A DNA stretch of 60,493 bases, from assembly GCA_913009755.1 (NCBI GenBank), contig CAJVWU010000001.1, forward strand, positions 1 through 60,493. The letters are read 5' to 3'. The stretch comes from an uncultured Bacteroidia bacterium (GTDB lineage: Bacteria; Bacteroidota; Bacteroidia; Bacteroidales; F082). The translations under genes were made by a program, and so were the position numbers. Positions 8,338-16,944 of this stretch are shown piece after piece; position 1 is the first letter of the stretch; each line of letters opens with the position of its first letter. Below the pieces are notes generated by a model. That model did not search any database and was not told the origin of the DNA. It saw only the letters and a program-made list of their open reading frames with translations.

Positions 8338-8526
8338 ATGAAATGCTCTGAACTCTTACGAATCCTGAAGAAAGATGGTTGGTATCCGGTTTCCCAAAAA
8401 GGATCTCACGTAAAATTAAAACATGAGATAAAATCCGGAACAATTATTTTTCCAAACCATGGAAGCCAGGAATTAGGTAAAGGACTTGAAAAGAAAATAT
8501 TAAAAGACGCAGGAATAAAAAATTAG
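8338..8526 (+). CDS. hicA: HicA family toxin
   Basis: 62-residue mRNA interferase of the HicA type, a small double-stranded-RNA-binding-like fold that cuts mRNA independently of translation. The family motif GSHVKLKH, with the catalytic histidine, is present at residues 22-29. The opening MKCSELLRILKKDGWYPVSQ is typical. Length is normal, so the toxin looks intact. It lies first in a two-gene operon with hicB, 12 bases apart, under a promoter containing a perfect palindrome. Its setting next to a restriction-modification/RT region fits the accessory nature of this part. Confidence 0.9.
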   Translation: MKCSELLRILKKDGWYPVSQKGSHVKLKHEIKSGTIIFPNHGSQELGKGLEKKILKDAGIKN

Positions 8527-8530
8527 GAGG
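8524..8530 (+). promoter_or_regulatory. Unusually strong Shine-Dalgarno sequence for hicB
   Basis: The hicA stop codon runs into TAGGAGG, 8 bases before the hicB ATG. Most genes in this window have no such sequence, so it stands out. It would favour antitoxin over toxin translation and may reflect acquisition from a host that uses Shine-Dalgarno sites. Confidence 0.6.
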
Positions 8531-8538
8531 AAAGAATT

Positions 8539-8937
8539 ATGAAAACTACAAGAAAAAAAGTAAAAATGATTGTTGAAAAAACAAATACCGGATTTTCAGC
8601 ATTTTCAGAAGATTTCCCAATTTTCACAACCGGGAAAACAGTTCCCGAATTAATAAATAATGCCTACGAAGCTGCGCAATTATTTTTTGAAGAAGAAAAC
8701 ATAAAAATAAGTCATGAGAACATAAAATTTGAAATAGATTTTAAACAGTTTTTTCAATATTATAAAGTTTTGAATTCAAAATTTCTTGCAGAAAAAATAG
8801 GAATGAACCCAACTTTATTATCTCAATATATTCAAGGCAGAAAAAAACCGTCAGAACACCAGACTGAAAAAATATTGACGGGTATTCAACAAATTGGAAG
8901 AGAATTATCAGAAATAAATTTGATTTATAAAAGATAG
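8539..8937 (+). CDS. hicB: HicB family antitoxin with C-terminal HTH
   Basis: 132-residue antitoxin. The N-terminal half is the partially degraded RNase H-like HicB fold that binds HicA: VEKTNTGFSAFSEDFPIFTTGKTVPELINNAYEA. The C-terminal half, LAEKIGMNPTLLSQYIQGRKKPSEHQ, is a clear helix-turn-helix for operator binding. This pairs with the perfect inverted repeat upstream of hicA. Toxin first, antitoxin second is a common order for hic loci. A strong Shine-Dalgarno site ensures expression. Function: neutralises HicA and represses the operon. Confidence 0.88.
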   Translation: MKTTRKKVKMIVEKTNTGFSAFSEDFPIFTTGKTVPELINNAYEAAQLFFEEENIKISHENIKFEIDFKQFFQYYKVLNSKFLAEKIGMNPTLLSQYIQGRKKPSEHQTEKILTGIQQIGRELSEINLIYKR

Positions 8938-9126
8938 CACTGGCTACCCAACCCCGCGCGAGTGTTGCCGCACCACCGTTGGATCCATCGTGCCCCGGAG
9001 CACCAGCCCATAAAAAACCATGATTAAATGGTCATTCTATTACACTATTTTCGAATTTACACATTGATATTAGGCTATAACCAAATATTTTGTTATATTT
9101 GCTGTTATTATGGGTTATAAACCACA
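8938..9126. promoter_or_regulatory. Intergenic region with G+C-rich motif and ATPase promoter
   Basis: Holds the second copy of ACCCCGCGCGAGT (8951-8963), then a near-palindrome GTGCCCCGGAGCAC. A likely -7 element TATATTTG lies at 9094-9101. A small inverted repeat GGTT-ATA-AACC (9113-9123) lies just before the ATPase start. A related GGCTATAACC occurs 40 bases upstream and may be a second half of an operator. Confidence 0.4.
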
Positions 9127-10416
9127 ATGATGACAGATATTTTAAAATCCCTGGAACATATAAATTACTGGTACGCTGATCCGGGACTGGATTTGGGTTA
9201 TCTCAGGGAAGATTATCTTGATCAATTGAAAAAATCACTCAACAACAAACTGATAAAGATAATTGTTGGCCAGCGACGGGCAGGTAAGAGTTATGTTGTA
9301 AGACAATTGATTGATTACCTGATTAAGGAAAAATCTGTAAACGCCAAAAATATCTTTTACCTGGATAAAGAGCTTTATGAATTTGAAAAAATCAAAACGG
9401 CCGGTGATCTCGACAAACTTATTCAGCTTTATAAACACCGGATAAAGCCCGTAAATAAGATTTATGTTATCATTGATGAAGTTCAGAACATAGATGAATG
9501 GGAAAAAATTATCATTTCGCTGGCACAGCATCCTGTTGAAGATTATGAGATCATTATTACCGGTTCCAACTCACGTCTTTTATCAGGGGAATTGGCGACA
9601 CTTTTATCGGGACGGTATTTGGTTTTCGAGGTTTTTCCTTTTTCGTATCACGAACATTTGGATTTTTTTCAAAAACAAAAAAACAAAGATTCATTTATCC
9701 GTTATATTGAAACAACGGGCCTGCCCGAAACGTACGGAATGGCATCTGTTGAAACACAACGACATTATTTTCAATCATTGAAAGACACAATTCTGTTAAA
9801 AGACATTATGCACCGGCATAAAATCAGGGATTATGTTTTGCTTGAAGATTTGTTTTTGTTCCTGATGCACAATGCCGGTAATTTGGTATCAGTGCCCTCA
9901 ATAATAAAATACTACAAAAGCAGGAATAGAAAAACCGATTATTACACAATTTCGTCATTTATTTCATTTCTGAAAGAGGCCTTTCTTATCAGAGAATGTC
10001 CTAAATATTCAATAAAAACAAAAAAACTACTTTCAGGTGAGAAGAAATATTATATAAATGACCTGGGTTTCAGAAACTACTTATATTTTCAACTTCAAAC
10101 CGACATTGCTGCCAGGCTTGAAAATTTTGTCTTTATGCACCTGCTCAGAAAAGGTTTTGACGTAAAAGCGGGTTATCAGAAAAATTACGAGGTAGATTTT
10201 GTGGCAACAAAGAATGATGTCAAGCTGTATATCCGGGTTGCTTATTTGTTAATGTCGGAAGAAACCAGGCAACGCGAATTCAGATCTCTTGAAGCGATAA
10301 ATGACAGCTATCCCAAAATGCTTGTTTCGATGGATGATATTACTGTCAACCATCCAAAAGGTATCATTCACCAAAAGATATGGGATTTGACAGAAACAAT
10401 AAACAAATTGGCATAA
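9127..10416 (+). CDS. AAA_14/DUF4143 family ATPase
   Basis: 429-residue P-loop ATPase. Walker A is GQRRAGKS at 48-55 and Walker B is KIYVIIDEVQNID (acidic pair 117-118). The sensor region IIITGSNSRLLSGE is followed by a winged-helix part and the C-terminal DUF4143 domain containing YEVDFVATKND. In many relatives this C-terminal region resembles a PD-(D/E)xK nuclease fold; here the downstream ExK is not obvious. The physiological role is unknown; such genes are abundant and mobile in Bacteroidota and archaea. Starts at the first of two methionines. It is convergent with the peptidase gene, 16 bases apart, and is distinct in sequence from the second ATPase of this type at 16945-18264. Confidence 0.85.
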   Translation: MMTDILKSLEHINYWYADPGLDLGYLREDYLDQLKKSLNNKLIKIIVGQRRAGKSYVVRQLIDYLIKEKSVNAKNIFYLDKELYEFEKIKTAGDLDKLIQLYKHRIKPVNKIYVIIDEVQNIDEWEKIIISLAQHPVEDYEIIITGSNSRLLSGELATLLSGRYLVFEVFPFSYHEHLDFFQKQKNKDSFIRYIETTGLPETYGMASVETQRHYFQSLKDTILLKDIMHRHKIRDYVLLEDLFLFLMHNAGNLVSVPSIIKYYKSRNRKTDYYTISSFISFLKEAFLIRECPKYSIKTKKLLSGEKKYYINDLGFRNYLYFQLQTDIAARLENFVFMHLLRKGFDVKAGYQKNYEVDFVATKNDVKLYIRVAYLLMSEETRQREFRSLEAINDSYPKMLVSMDDITVNHPKGIIHQKIWDLTETINKLA

Positions 10417-10432
10417 CAGGATATTTTCCCGA

Positions 10433-12559
10433 TCAAAGGTTCTCCTTAAAATACGCCGTGATCTTTTCATACAGGTTGGCCCGGTCAATACCCCTGATAT
10501 TGTGTTTGTGGCCGGGATAAACAAAGTAGTCCACCTGTTTGCCGAGGGAAACGGCTTTTTGAATAAACAGGAGGCTTTGCTGCCACACCACTGTCTGATC
10601 CATTGTTCCATGAATAACAAGCACCTTCCTTTTCAGCCGGTCAATATAGTTCAGCACACTGGCTTTTTTATAGCCTTCGGGGTTGGTTTGCGGAGTATCC
10701 ATATACCGTTCGCCATACATCACTTCATAATATTTCCAGTCGGTAACAGGGCCACCGGCTACAGCTACTTTAAAAACGCCCGGATATCGCAACATGAGCG
10801 AAAGTGTCATAAACCCGCCGTAGCTCCAGCCGTCAACGCCAATTCGTACCGTATCAATATAAGGCAATGATTTTAAATAATCAACACCCGTCATTTGGTC
10901 TTTTGTTTCAATGGTTCCCACATTTCTGAAAATAGCCTGTTCAAAAAACAGCCCGCGGTTTGCCGATCCCCGGTTATCGAGGGTAAACACAACATACCCC
11001 TGTTCGGCGAGGTAGTTGAGAAACAGGCCGGCACCTCCCAGCCATGTGTCGGTAACAAGCTGGACATGCGGCCCGCCATAAACATACACAATGACCGGAT
11101 ATTTTTTTGTGCTGTCGAAGTGGATGGGTTTGATCAGGCGATAATACAATTTTGTTCCATCACCGGCTTTTAAGGTGGATACCTTCATCTGGCCCAGGTC
11201 ATAATCTTTTAACGGGCTTTTGTCTTCTTTGATCACCCTGATGGTTTTGCCTTTGTTGTCGAGAAGCAAATATTCGCGGGCTACATCCGTACTGCTGAAA
11301 ATATCAATCACAAACTTCCCATTTTTATTGATGATGGCGTAATGTGTCCCGTGGTCCGGCGAAATTCGGATGATCTTCCCGTTTTCAAGATCAACCTTAT
11401 AAATATTCTGCTGTAACGGGCTTTCTTTTGTGGCCATAAACCACGCTTGGTTTTTGCCGTAAAATCCCAAAAAGTCAGTAACAACCCATTCTCCCTTTGT
11501 CAGTTGTTTCAATAGTTGACCTTCGGTATTGAAGAGGTAGAGGTGATTATATCCATCCCTTTTACTTTCCCAGACAAACTGGTCATTATGTCCGGGCCGG
11601 AAAAACAGCGGGTTTTCGGGTTCCACATATTTCGGGTTGGTTTCTTCGAAAAGGGTTTTTACAAACTCACCCGTGGCTGCATCATATTGGTTTAATTTCA
11701 GATGGTTTTGGTCACGGTTCAAGATGGCGATATAGATGGTTTTCCCTTCAGGTCCCCAGGTTACAGCCGTCAGGTAATGGTCTTTGGGAAGGCCTGTTTT
11801 CATAAAAACGGTTTTCCCGGTCTCCAGGCTGTAAACACCCAATGTCACCTGCTGGCTGGTTTCGCCCGCCATGGGGTATTTGATGTTTTTGACTTTGGCG
11901 ATCCGTTGGTCAATATCCACCAGCGGGTAGTCGGCCACCATGGTTTCATCTTTACGGTAAAAAGCAATTTTCTTGCCTTCAGGCGACCAGAATATCCCGG
12001 TATTGATGCCAAACTCGTTACGGTGTACGATATGTCCGTTAACAATTCCGGGATTATCATCGAGGGTGATCTGGTGTGCTTTACCATCCGCAGCATAATA
12101 CAGGTTGTTTTTTATGGTGAAGGCAGCTATCTTCGTATCCTTGTTGAAATCAATGTTTTCGGCAGAATCGGGCACGCTGTTAATTTTACGGAGATGACGG
12201 GCATTAAAATCATATTCGTAATAGGCATTGCCTTTTTTAAAATAGCCGGTTTCATCGCTGAACAGGTTTATTCGTGGCAGGTGTTTCAGCGAATCATAAC
12301 CGTTGGCATACATTGCAGTATTGAGCATATCCAAGTCGAGCAGCAAAGTTTCCGTACCTCTTTTGGCCGATACTTTGTACATTGAATTCTCTTTGGCAAA
12401 TGCATAATCATCGCTTTCACCAATCCATTGCAGTTGCGGGACACGGGCCGGCATAATGGCCCGGTTCATGTAAATGGCGTCTTTGGTGGTCAGCAGTTTG
12501 TCTTGTGCCGATAAGGAAAGAATGATAAAACTGAAAATGAAAATAAAAGACTTTTTCAT
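10433..12559 (-). CDS. S9 family peptidase (dipeptidyl peptidase IV-like), exported
   Basis: 708-residue serine peptidase. A signal peptide (MKKSFIFIFSFIILSLSAQ) is followed by an eight-bladed-propeller-type DPP IV N-terminal domain and an alpha/beta-hydrolase domain. The catalytic serine is in GWSYGGF (Ser579), aspartate in HGTMDQTV (Asp654), histidine in YPGHKHNI (His686). Expected to remove dipeptides from the N-terminus of peptides in the periplasm or outside the cell. I chose the ATG at 12559, which begins the signal peptide, not one nine codons upstream. Length fits bacterial DPP IV. It is a monocistronic minus-strand gene with no clear partner nearby. Confidence 0.93.
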   Translation of the reverse strand: MKKSFIFIFSFIILSLSAQDKLLTTKDAIYMNRAIMPARVPQLQWIGESDDYAFAKENSMYKVSAKRGTETLLLDLDMLNTAMYANGYDSLKHLPRINLFSDETGYFKKGNAYYEYDFNARHLRKINSVPDSAENIDFNKDTKIAAFTIKNNLYYAADGKAHQITLDDNPGIVNGHIVHRNEFGINTGIFWSPEGKKIAFYRKDETMVADYPLVDIDQRIAKVKNIKYPMAGETSQQVTLGVYSLETGKTVFMKTGLPKDHYLTAVTWGPEGKTIYIAILNRDQNHLKLNQYDAATGEFVKTLFEETNPKYVEPENPLFFRPGHNDQFVWESKRDGYNHLYLFNTEGQLLKQLTKGEWVVTDFLGFYGKNQAWFMATKESPLQQNIYKVDLENGKIIRISPDHGTHYAIINKNGKFVIDIFSSTDVAREYLLLDNKGKTIRVIKEDKSPLKDYDLGQMKVSTLKAGDGTKLYYRLIKPIHFDSTKKYPVIVYVYGGPHVQLVTDTWLGGAGLFLNYLAEQGYVVFTLDNRGSANRGLFFEQAIFRNVGTIETKDQMTGVDYLKSLPYIDTVRIGVDGWSYGGFMTLSLMLRYPGVFKVAVAGGPVTDWKYYEVMYGERYMDTPQTNPEGYKKASVLNYIDRLKRKVLVIHGTMDQTVVWQQSLLFIQKAVSLGKQVDYFVYPGHKHNIRGIDRANLYEKITAYFKENL

Positions 12560-12718
12560 GGTTTTGAATTTAAAAACAGCGGCCAAATTTACATCATTAA
12601 ATTGTAATAGTAATGAGTAAGGAATGGAGTGGCCATTAACATTTTCTACTCGTCGGGCAAAATGAAACTATGGTATTTTTTTGCACTGATAACCGGGCTA
12701 TATTTGGAAAAGACAGTT

Positions 12719-13861
12719 CTAATCCCTCAGCAGGGATCGTGAAATAACAATCTTCTGCACCTCGCTTGTCCCTTCATAGATTTGTGTCAACTTGGCTTCA
12801 CGCATCAATCGTTCCACATGGTATTCTTTCACATAACCGTAACCGCCATGAATTTGAACGGCATCGGTAGTGACTTCCATAGCGATATCGGCACAATACA
12901 GCTTTGCCATGGCACCGGCTCTTGCAAAAGATTTTCCGTTGTCTTTGAGCCAGGCTGCTTTCAGGCACAGGTTTCTTCCATTTTCAATTTTAACTGCCAT
13001 GTCAGCCAGTTTAAATGCAATAGCCTGGTGGTTGGCAATTTCCGTCCCAAAAGCTTTTCTCTCTTTGGCATAGGCCAATGCCCTCTGATAAGCTCCGGAA
13101 GCGATACCCACTGCCTGGGCGGCAATCCCGATCCGTCCTCCCTCAAGGGCTTTCATGGCAAATTTATAGCCAAAACCATCTTCACCAATCCGGCTTTCTT
13201 TTGCGATTTTCACATCACTAAACATGACGGAATGGGTATCAGAACTGCGCATACCCATTTTATCTTCATGTGGCCCCAGTGTGATACCGGGGGTGTCCTT
13301 TTCAACAATAAAGGCATTGATCCCACGATATCCTTTGTCGGGAAACGTCTGAGCCATCACAATATAAGTGGAAGCCGAATTGGCACTTGTAATCCAGTTT
13401 TTTGTTCCGTTAATCAGGTAGTGATCCCCTTTGTCCTCGGCTCTTGTATTTTGATGCATGGCATCGGAGCCTGCTTCGGGTTCGGAAAGTAAAAAGGCAC
13501 CGATCTTATCCCCACGGGCCAGAGGTTTCAGGTATTTCTGCTTTTGTTCTTCCGTCCCGTATTTTTGCAAACCGTAGCATAAAAGTGAGTTGTTTACCGA
13601 CATGATCACACCTACCGCAGCATCCACTTTTGAAATTTCTTCCATGGCCAGGATGTACGATACCGTGTCCATTCCGCTACCATCATATTCAGGGTCAACC
13701 ATCATACCCATAAAACCAAGTTCAGCGAGGTTTTTTATATGTCGGGCCGGAAAAATTGCTTTTTCATCCCTTTCCAAAACATCCTTTATCAATTCACGCT
13801 GGGCATAATCACGGGCAGCTTGTTGAACAAAAAGCTGTTCTTCCGTAAGTTCAAAATTCAT
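12719..13861 (-). CDS. Acyl-CoA dehydrogenase (short-chain/butyryl type)
   Basis: 380-residue FAD flavoprotein that oxidises acyl-CoA to trans-2-enoyl-CoA and passes electrons to ETF. The FAD/substrate motif LLSEPEAGSDA, the segment YLINGTKNWITSA, and the catalytic glutamate in IYEGTSEVQKIVISR (Glu363) are all present. The position of the glutamate and the overall length match short-chain enzymes such as butyryl-CoA dehydrogenase. It lies in the same minus-strand block as the hydratase, hydroxyacyl dehydrogenase and thiolase genes (18485-21933) but not in the same operon. Together they give the four steps of a beta-oxidation or reverse butyrate-type spiral. Confidence 0.95.
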   Translation of the reverse strand: MNFELTEEQLFVQQAARDYAQRELIKDVLERDEKAIFPARHIKNLAELGFMGMMVDPEYDGSGMDTVSYILAMEEISKVDAAVGVIMSVNNSLLCYGLQKYGTEEQKQKYLKPLARGDKIGAFLLSEPEAGSDAMHQNTRAEDKGDHYLINGTKNWITSANSASTYIVMAQTFPDKGYRGINAFIVEKDTPGITLGPHEDKMGMRSSDTHSVMFSDVKIAKESRIGEDGFGYKFAMKALEGGRIGIAAQAVGIASGAYQRALAYAKERKAFGTEIANHQAIAFKLADMAVKIENGRNLCLKAAWLKDNGKSFARAGAMAKLYCADIAMEVTTDAVQIHGGYGYVKEYHVERLMREAKLTQIYEGTSEVQKIVISRSLLRD

Positions 13862-13936
13862 ATTATACTGGTTTATAGGTTTATAGATTATAAGTGATGC
13901 CGAGCAAATGTAGACAAATATTTCAATTTATTTTCA

Positions 13937-14890
13937 TTACAATAAAAAATCCCGGTTACACATCTTTTGAACGGTAGTGTTATATTCATTTTTAATATCG
14001 CTGATAATTTCCACTACCGGTTTAATGGAATGAATTAATGATGCAACCTGCCCGATTTCAAGTTCACCTCCGGAGAGGTCCCCTTCAAACATGCCCGATT
14101 TTGCCCTGCCCCTGCCCAGTAGTTTGACTAACTCTTCTTTCGTCGCACCCTTTTTTTCGGCTTCTTCAACTTTTTTGTAAAAATAATTTTTAATCAATCT
14201 GACCGGGATGAGCTGTTTTAAAGCAAGTTTTGTATCGCCGTCATTGGCTTCCACAATGGCTTTTTTGAAATTGTGATGTGCCGATGATTCTTTGGACGCG
14301 GCAAAACGGCTACCAATCTGAACACCATCCGCACCCAGCGCCATGGCTGCATACATCGCTTTTCCGGAAACAATGCCACCGGCGGCAATCAATGGAATAT
14401 CAACAATCTCCCTGATCATTGGGATCAGAACCAGGGTTGTCGTTTCTTCCGGCCCGTTATGGCCGCCGGCTTCAAAACCTTCAGCTACGATGGCATCCAC
14501 GCCGGCCTCTACGGCTTTCAGGGCAAATTTTTTGTTGGCCACAACATGTACTACCGTCATTCCGTATTTTTTCAGGTAAGCGGTATATTTCATGGGATTT
14601 CCAGCCGAAGTAAAGACGATTTTTACTCCGTGCCGGAGAATAGTCTCAATATGCTCTTCGCTTTGGTGATAAATAAGCGGAAGGTTCACACCAAATGGTT
14701 TGTTGGTGGCTGCCTTGCATTTCCTGATGTGTTCGTCCAGAATTTCAGGATACATTGATCCGGAGCCGATCAGCCCCAGTCCCCCGGCATTGCTCACAGC
14801 CGATGCCAGTTCCCACCCGCTGCACCAGATCATGCCACCCTGGATAATGGGGTATTTAATTTGAAAGAGGGAAGTTATTTTATTATTCAT
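13937..14890 (-). CDS. Nitronate monooxygenase / FabK-like FMN enzyme
   Basis: 317-residue TIM-barrel flavoprotein. The N-terminus YPIIQGGMIWCSGWELASAVSNAGGLG, the AEGFEAGGHNG loop, and the phosphate-binding end LIAAGGIVSGKAMYAAMALGADGVQIGSRF are diagnostic of the nitronate monooxygenase / 2-enoyl-ACP reductase II family. The AGGHNG histidine used by nitronate monooxygenases is present. Substrate is uncertain: in gene neighbourhoods with acyl-CoA enzymes, such proteins may act on fatty acyl substrates. It lies 75 bases upstream of the acyl-CoA dehydrogenase on the same strand, so co-transcription is possible. Confidence 0.88.
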   Translation of the reverse strand: MNNKITSLFQIKYPIIQGGMIWCSGWELASAVSNAGGLGLIGSGSMYPEILDEHIRKCKAATNKPFGVNLPLIYHQSEEHIETILRHGVKIVFTSAGNPMKYTAYLKKYGMTVVHVVANKKFALKAVEAGVDAIVAEGFEAGGHNGPEETTTLVLIPMIREIVDIPLIAAGGIVSGKAMYAAMALGADGVQIGSRFAASKESSAHHNFKKAIVEANDGDTKLALKQLIPVRLIKNYFYKKVEEAEKKGATKEELVKLLGRGRAKSGMFEGDLSGGELEIGQVASLIHSIKPVVEIISDIKNEYNTTVQKMCNRDFLL

Positions 14891-14903
14891 GTTATTTTGT
14901 TTT

Positions 14904-14993
14904 TTGTGCTTCGCACGGCATTTGCCCTGCGGGCGTCATACAATAGTCATGCATGGTCATTTGTGCTTCGCACGGCATTTGCCCTGCGGGCGT
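14904..14993. repeat. Two 33-bp direct repeats, each with two hairpins
   Basis: Identical 33-base units at 14904-14936 and 14961-14993, with a 57-base period. Each contains GTGC-TTC-GCAC and GCCC-TGC-GGGC hairpins separated by GGCATTT. The two-hairpin plan resembles a REP doublet, but the sequence differs from the REP-like elements in the methyltransferase gene. Confidence 0.75.
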
Positions 14994-15003
14994 GAGGCAA
15001 TGG

Positions 15004-15366
15004 TCATTGGTTTTTTGTTTTCCCGATTGATTTGATGTAGTTATTGAGTTTGACTGAGATATCATCAATGGTGATCATCATTTGATTGAAAATTTCTTCA
15101 TTGAGCAATTTCCGGTTTTTTGCTTTTGTCAGCCAGGTTTTTGTTTCGTAAAGGGAACCACGGGAATAATAATTGAAATTTTTTGCTTCTTTGTAATGAT
15201 ACCTGCCATAACCTTCACTTAAATTAGCAGCGACAGAGTCAATAGCTCTTACCAATTGTTTCCCTATTGTATCTTTGGCAAAAAAGTCCCACTTGATCAC
15301 AACATCCCAAACGTCATCTCCCAAATCTATCGAGATCTGATAAACTCTGAACTCTTCAAGTTTCAT
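15004..15366 (-). CDS. Four-helix-bundle protein (23S rRNA intervening-sequence family)
   Basis: 120 residues of the family first found as ORFs within 23S rRNA intervening sequences. The start MKLEEFRVYQISIDLGDDVWDVV, the segment SVAANLSEGYGRYHYKEAKNFNYYSRGSLYE, and the amphipathic helices are typical. Here it is free-standing, not inside rRNA, as is common in Bacteroidota. Molecular function is unknown; the fold is proposed to bind RNA. Related short sequences in opposite orientation (CAATGGTCATTGG on the left; CCATTGACTATTGCC on the right) flank the gene, which hints at a small mobile unit. Confidence 0.88.
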   Translation of the reverse strand: MKLEEFRVYQISIDLGDDVWDVVIKWDFFAKDTIGKQLVRAIDSVAANLSEGYGRYHYKEAKNFNYYSRGSLYETKTWLTKAKNRKLLNEEIFNQMMITIDDISVKLNNYIKSIGKTKNQ

Positions 15367-15429
15367 AACATAATGATTAATTATTAAAAGATTAACTTCA
15401 CGTAAACATAATATCTTCCCATATCCATT

Positions 15430-15478
15430 GACTATTGCCTGACCATCGTTTGACCACTGCCTGACTATTGCCTGACCA
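15430..15478. repeat. Short direct repeats beside the four-helix-bundle gene
   Basis: GACTATTGCCTGACCA occurs at 15430-15445 and 15463-15478 with a 33-base period, and a partial copy lies between. Relatives of its reverse complement occur on the other side of the gene at about 14938-15005. Confidence 0.6.
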
Positions 15479-15480
15479 AT

Positions 15481-16143
15481 CTATTCCCCCAACTCTTTCA
15501 TCATTTCCCTGACCACATTCGTAGCTCCATTGTCAATGTCAACGATAGTGGCATCAAGCATGTAACAGGGAGTTGTGAATATGTTGTATCGGTGATCGTA
15601 CACCACTTCACCATGGGTAGTAACCACATGTTTGGCCCCCATTTTCTCAATGGCTTCGGCAGTTCCCTTATCCGATCCGATGGTGACTTCCACACGGTTT
15701 CCAATGATTTTGGCAATTACGGCCGGTGAGATACACAAGGCGCCGATGGGTTTGCTCAGTTCAAGCATTTGGTTTACCGCTTTTTCCACTTTGGAATTTA
15801 TTTTGGCATCGGATCCGTCAAAGGCCACTGTGGACAGGTTTTTGGCTGCACCAAAGCCTCCCGGAAAAATCAGGGCATCATAGTCTTTTCCATCGAATTC
15901 GTTTAACGGCTTGATGTTTCCTCTGGCTATCCTGGCCGATTCCACCAGCACATTTCTTGATTCGTTCATTTCTTTACCCGTCAAATGATTGATTACATGA
16001 TACTGAGGAATATCGGGAGCGAAACACTGGTATGTGGCTCCCTCTTTCATAATGGCCAGCATAGTAAGTGTGGCTTCATGGATTTCCGAACCGTCATAAA
16101 CACCACATCCTGACAAGATTACTGCAAATTTTTTCTTTTCCAT
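15481..16143 (-). CDS. elbB: ElbB-type glyoxalase (DJ-1/PfpI superfamily)
   Basis: 220 residues from the ATG at 16143. It opens KKFAVILSGCGVYDGSEIHEA, contains LIFPGGFGAAKNLST, and has the nucleophile elbow cysteine in GALCISPAVIAKI. These match ElbB ('isoprenoid biosynthesis protein with amidotransferase-like domain'), whose E. coli member has weak glyoxalase III activity. The open frame continues 66 codons upstream, but that extension has no family similarity, so the inner start is used. It is cytoplasmic and probably monocistronic; its link to isoprenoid metabolism is historical and weak. Confidence 0.88.
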   Translation of the reverse strand: MEKKKFAVILSGCGVYDGSEIHEATLTMLAIMKEGATYQCFAPDIPQYHVINHLTGKEMNESRNVLVESARIARGNIKPLNEFDGKDYDALIFPGGFGAAKNLSTVAFDGSDAKINSKVEKAVNQMLELSKPIGALCISPAVIAKIIGNRVEVTIGSDKGTAEAIEKMGAKHVVTTHGEVVYDHRYNIFTTPCYMLDATIVDIDNGATNVVREMMKELGE

Positions 16144-16340
16144 TGTTTCCTGTTTTTTTAATTGTTTATAAACTTTGAGATGCAAGCTAAAATACGAAAA
16201 TAATTCATCCGCTAATCTATTATAAACAGCCATGTTCTGCATAAAATCCAGATTGATCTTTTTTCTTTTTATTTCATTAATGCACTTGTTCACAACAATT
16301 CTTTTTATTTTTATCTGACTATTTTTGTTCCTCAAAATCA

Positions 16341-16888
16341 TTGATCGTGAAAAAAGCGCTGCAGACCTGTGCCACGGTGGATGATTTTGAAAAGTTGCTG
16401 AAAAAGCTGCCTCAACCCACCCGGCTGGAGGCCAATTTTGGCGTGATTGACGGCAAAGGCGGGGCAGCCTATTTTGAACTTGGTAATTTCAAAGTGGTTA
16501 AAATTGATTTGAACGACCCGGCCGTTGCCCCGTTCGGTTATGTCATCCATACCAATTATTCCTTTGCAGGAATAACCGGCAAGGGCAGTGGCTACATCCG
16601 TTATGTAACGGCCAACAAGGTATTTGATGAAGCGGTGAAAAACAACAATTTGTGGGATTATGTTTCGCTGAAGCAGGGAAACAGGAAAATGGTTTTTTTC
16701 TACGATTACATCCCCCGTAAAAGTTCGGCTTCCTCGTGTGTGGTTGAAGGGGTGAATCCGGGTGAAGATGTTGCCCCGACTACGATGTGAACGGTGTTGA
16801 TCAAAAACAGATGGCAGATTTTTATAACAGGGTTGATGAGGAGGTTTTGTCTTTTTACAGGGAACATTTCGGGTTGACGGTGAAATAG
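16341..16888 (+). pseudogene. Remnant of a C45-type acyltransferase/hydrolase (penicillin V acylase-like)
   Basis: The segment ALQTCATVDDFEKLLKKLPQPTRLEANFGVIDGKGGAAYFELGNFK resembles the middle part of exported C45/isopenicillin-N acyltransferase-like hydrolases. The N-terminal half with the autocatalytic cysteine is missing: sequence homology begins right at the junction near 16341, with only a TTG available as start. After PGEDVAPTTM the frame stops at 16788-16790, and the tail (DVNGVDQKQMADFYNRVDEEVLSFYREHFG) continues in another frame to TAG 16886-16888. A 5' truncation, an internal deletion and a frame change make it a decayed gene. Confidence 0.75.
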
Positions 16889-16944
16889 TTTCACACAGAT
16901 GCGCGGAGGCGAAGAGGATGTTTCAGAAAAAAAGAAGATGTCCT

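Noticed and set aside
11702-13492. Plus-strand open frames (227 and 236 codons) opposite the S9 peptidase and acyl-CoA dehydrogenase
   Set aside because: Both mirror strongly conserved minus-strand enzymes and show no family features of their own.
14904-14993. Possible minimal CRISPR
   Set aside because: Two 33-base units with a 24-base interval could pass a naive detector, but each unit contains two separate hairpins and there are only two copies.
15004-15366. 23S rRNA intervening sequence
   Set aside because: The protein family fits, but no rRNA sequence flanks it; the neighbours are ordinary protein genes.
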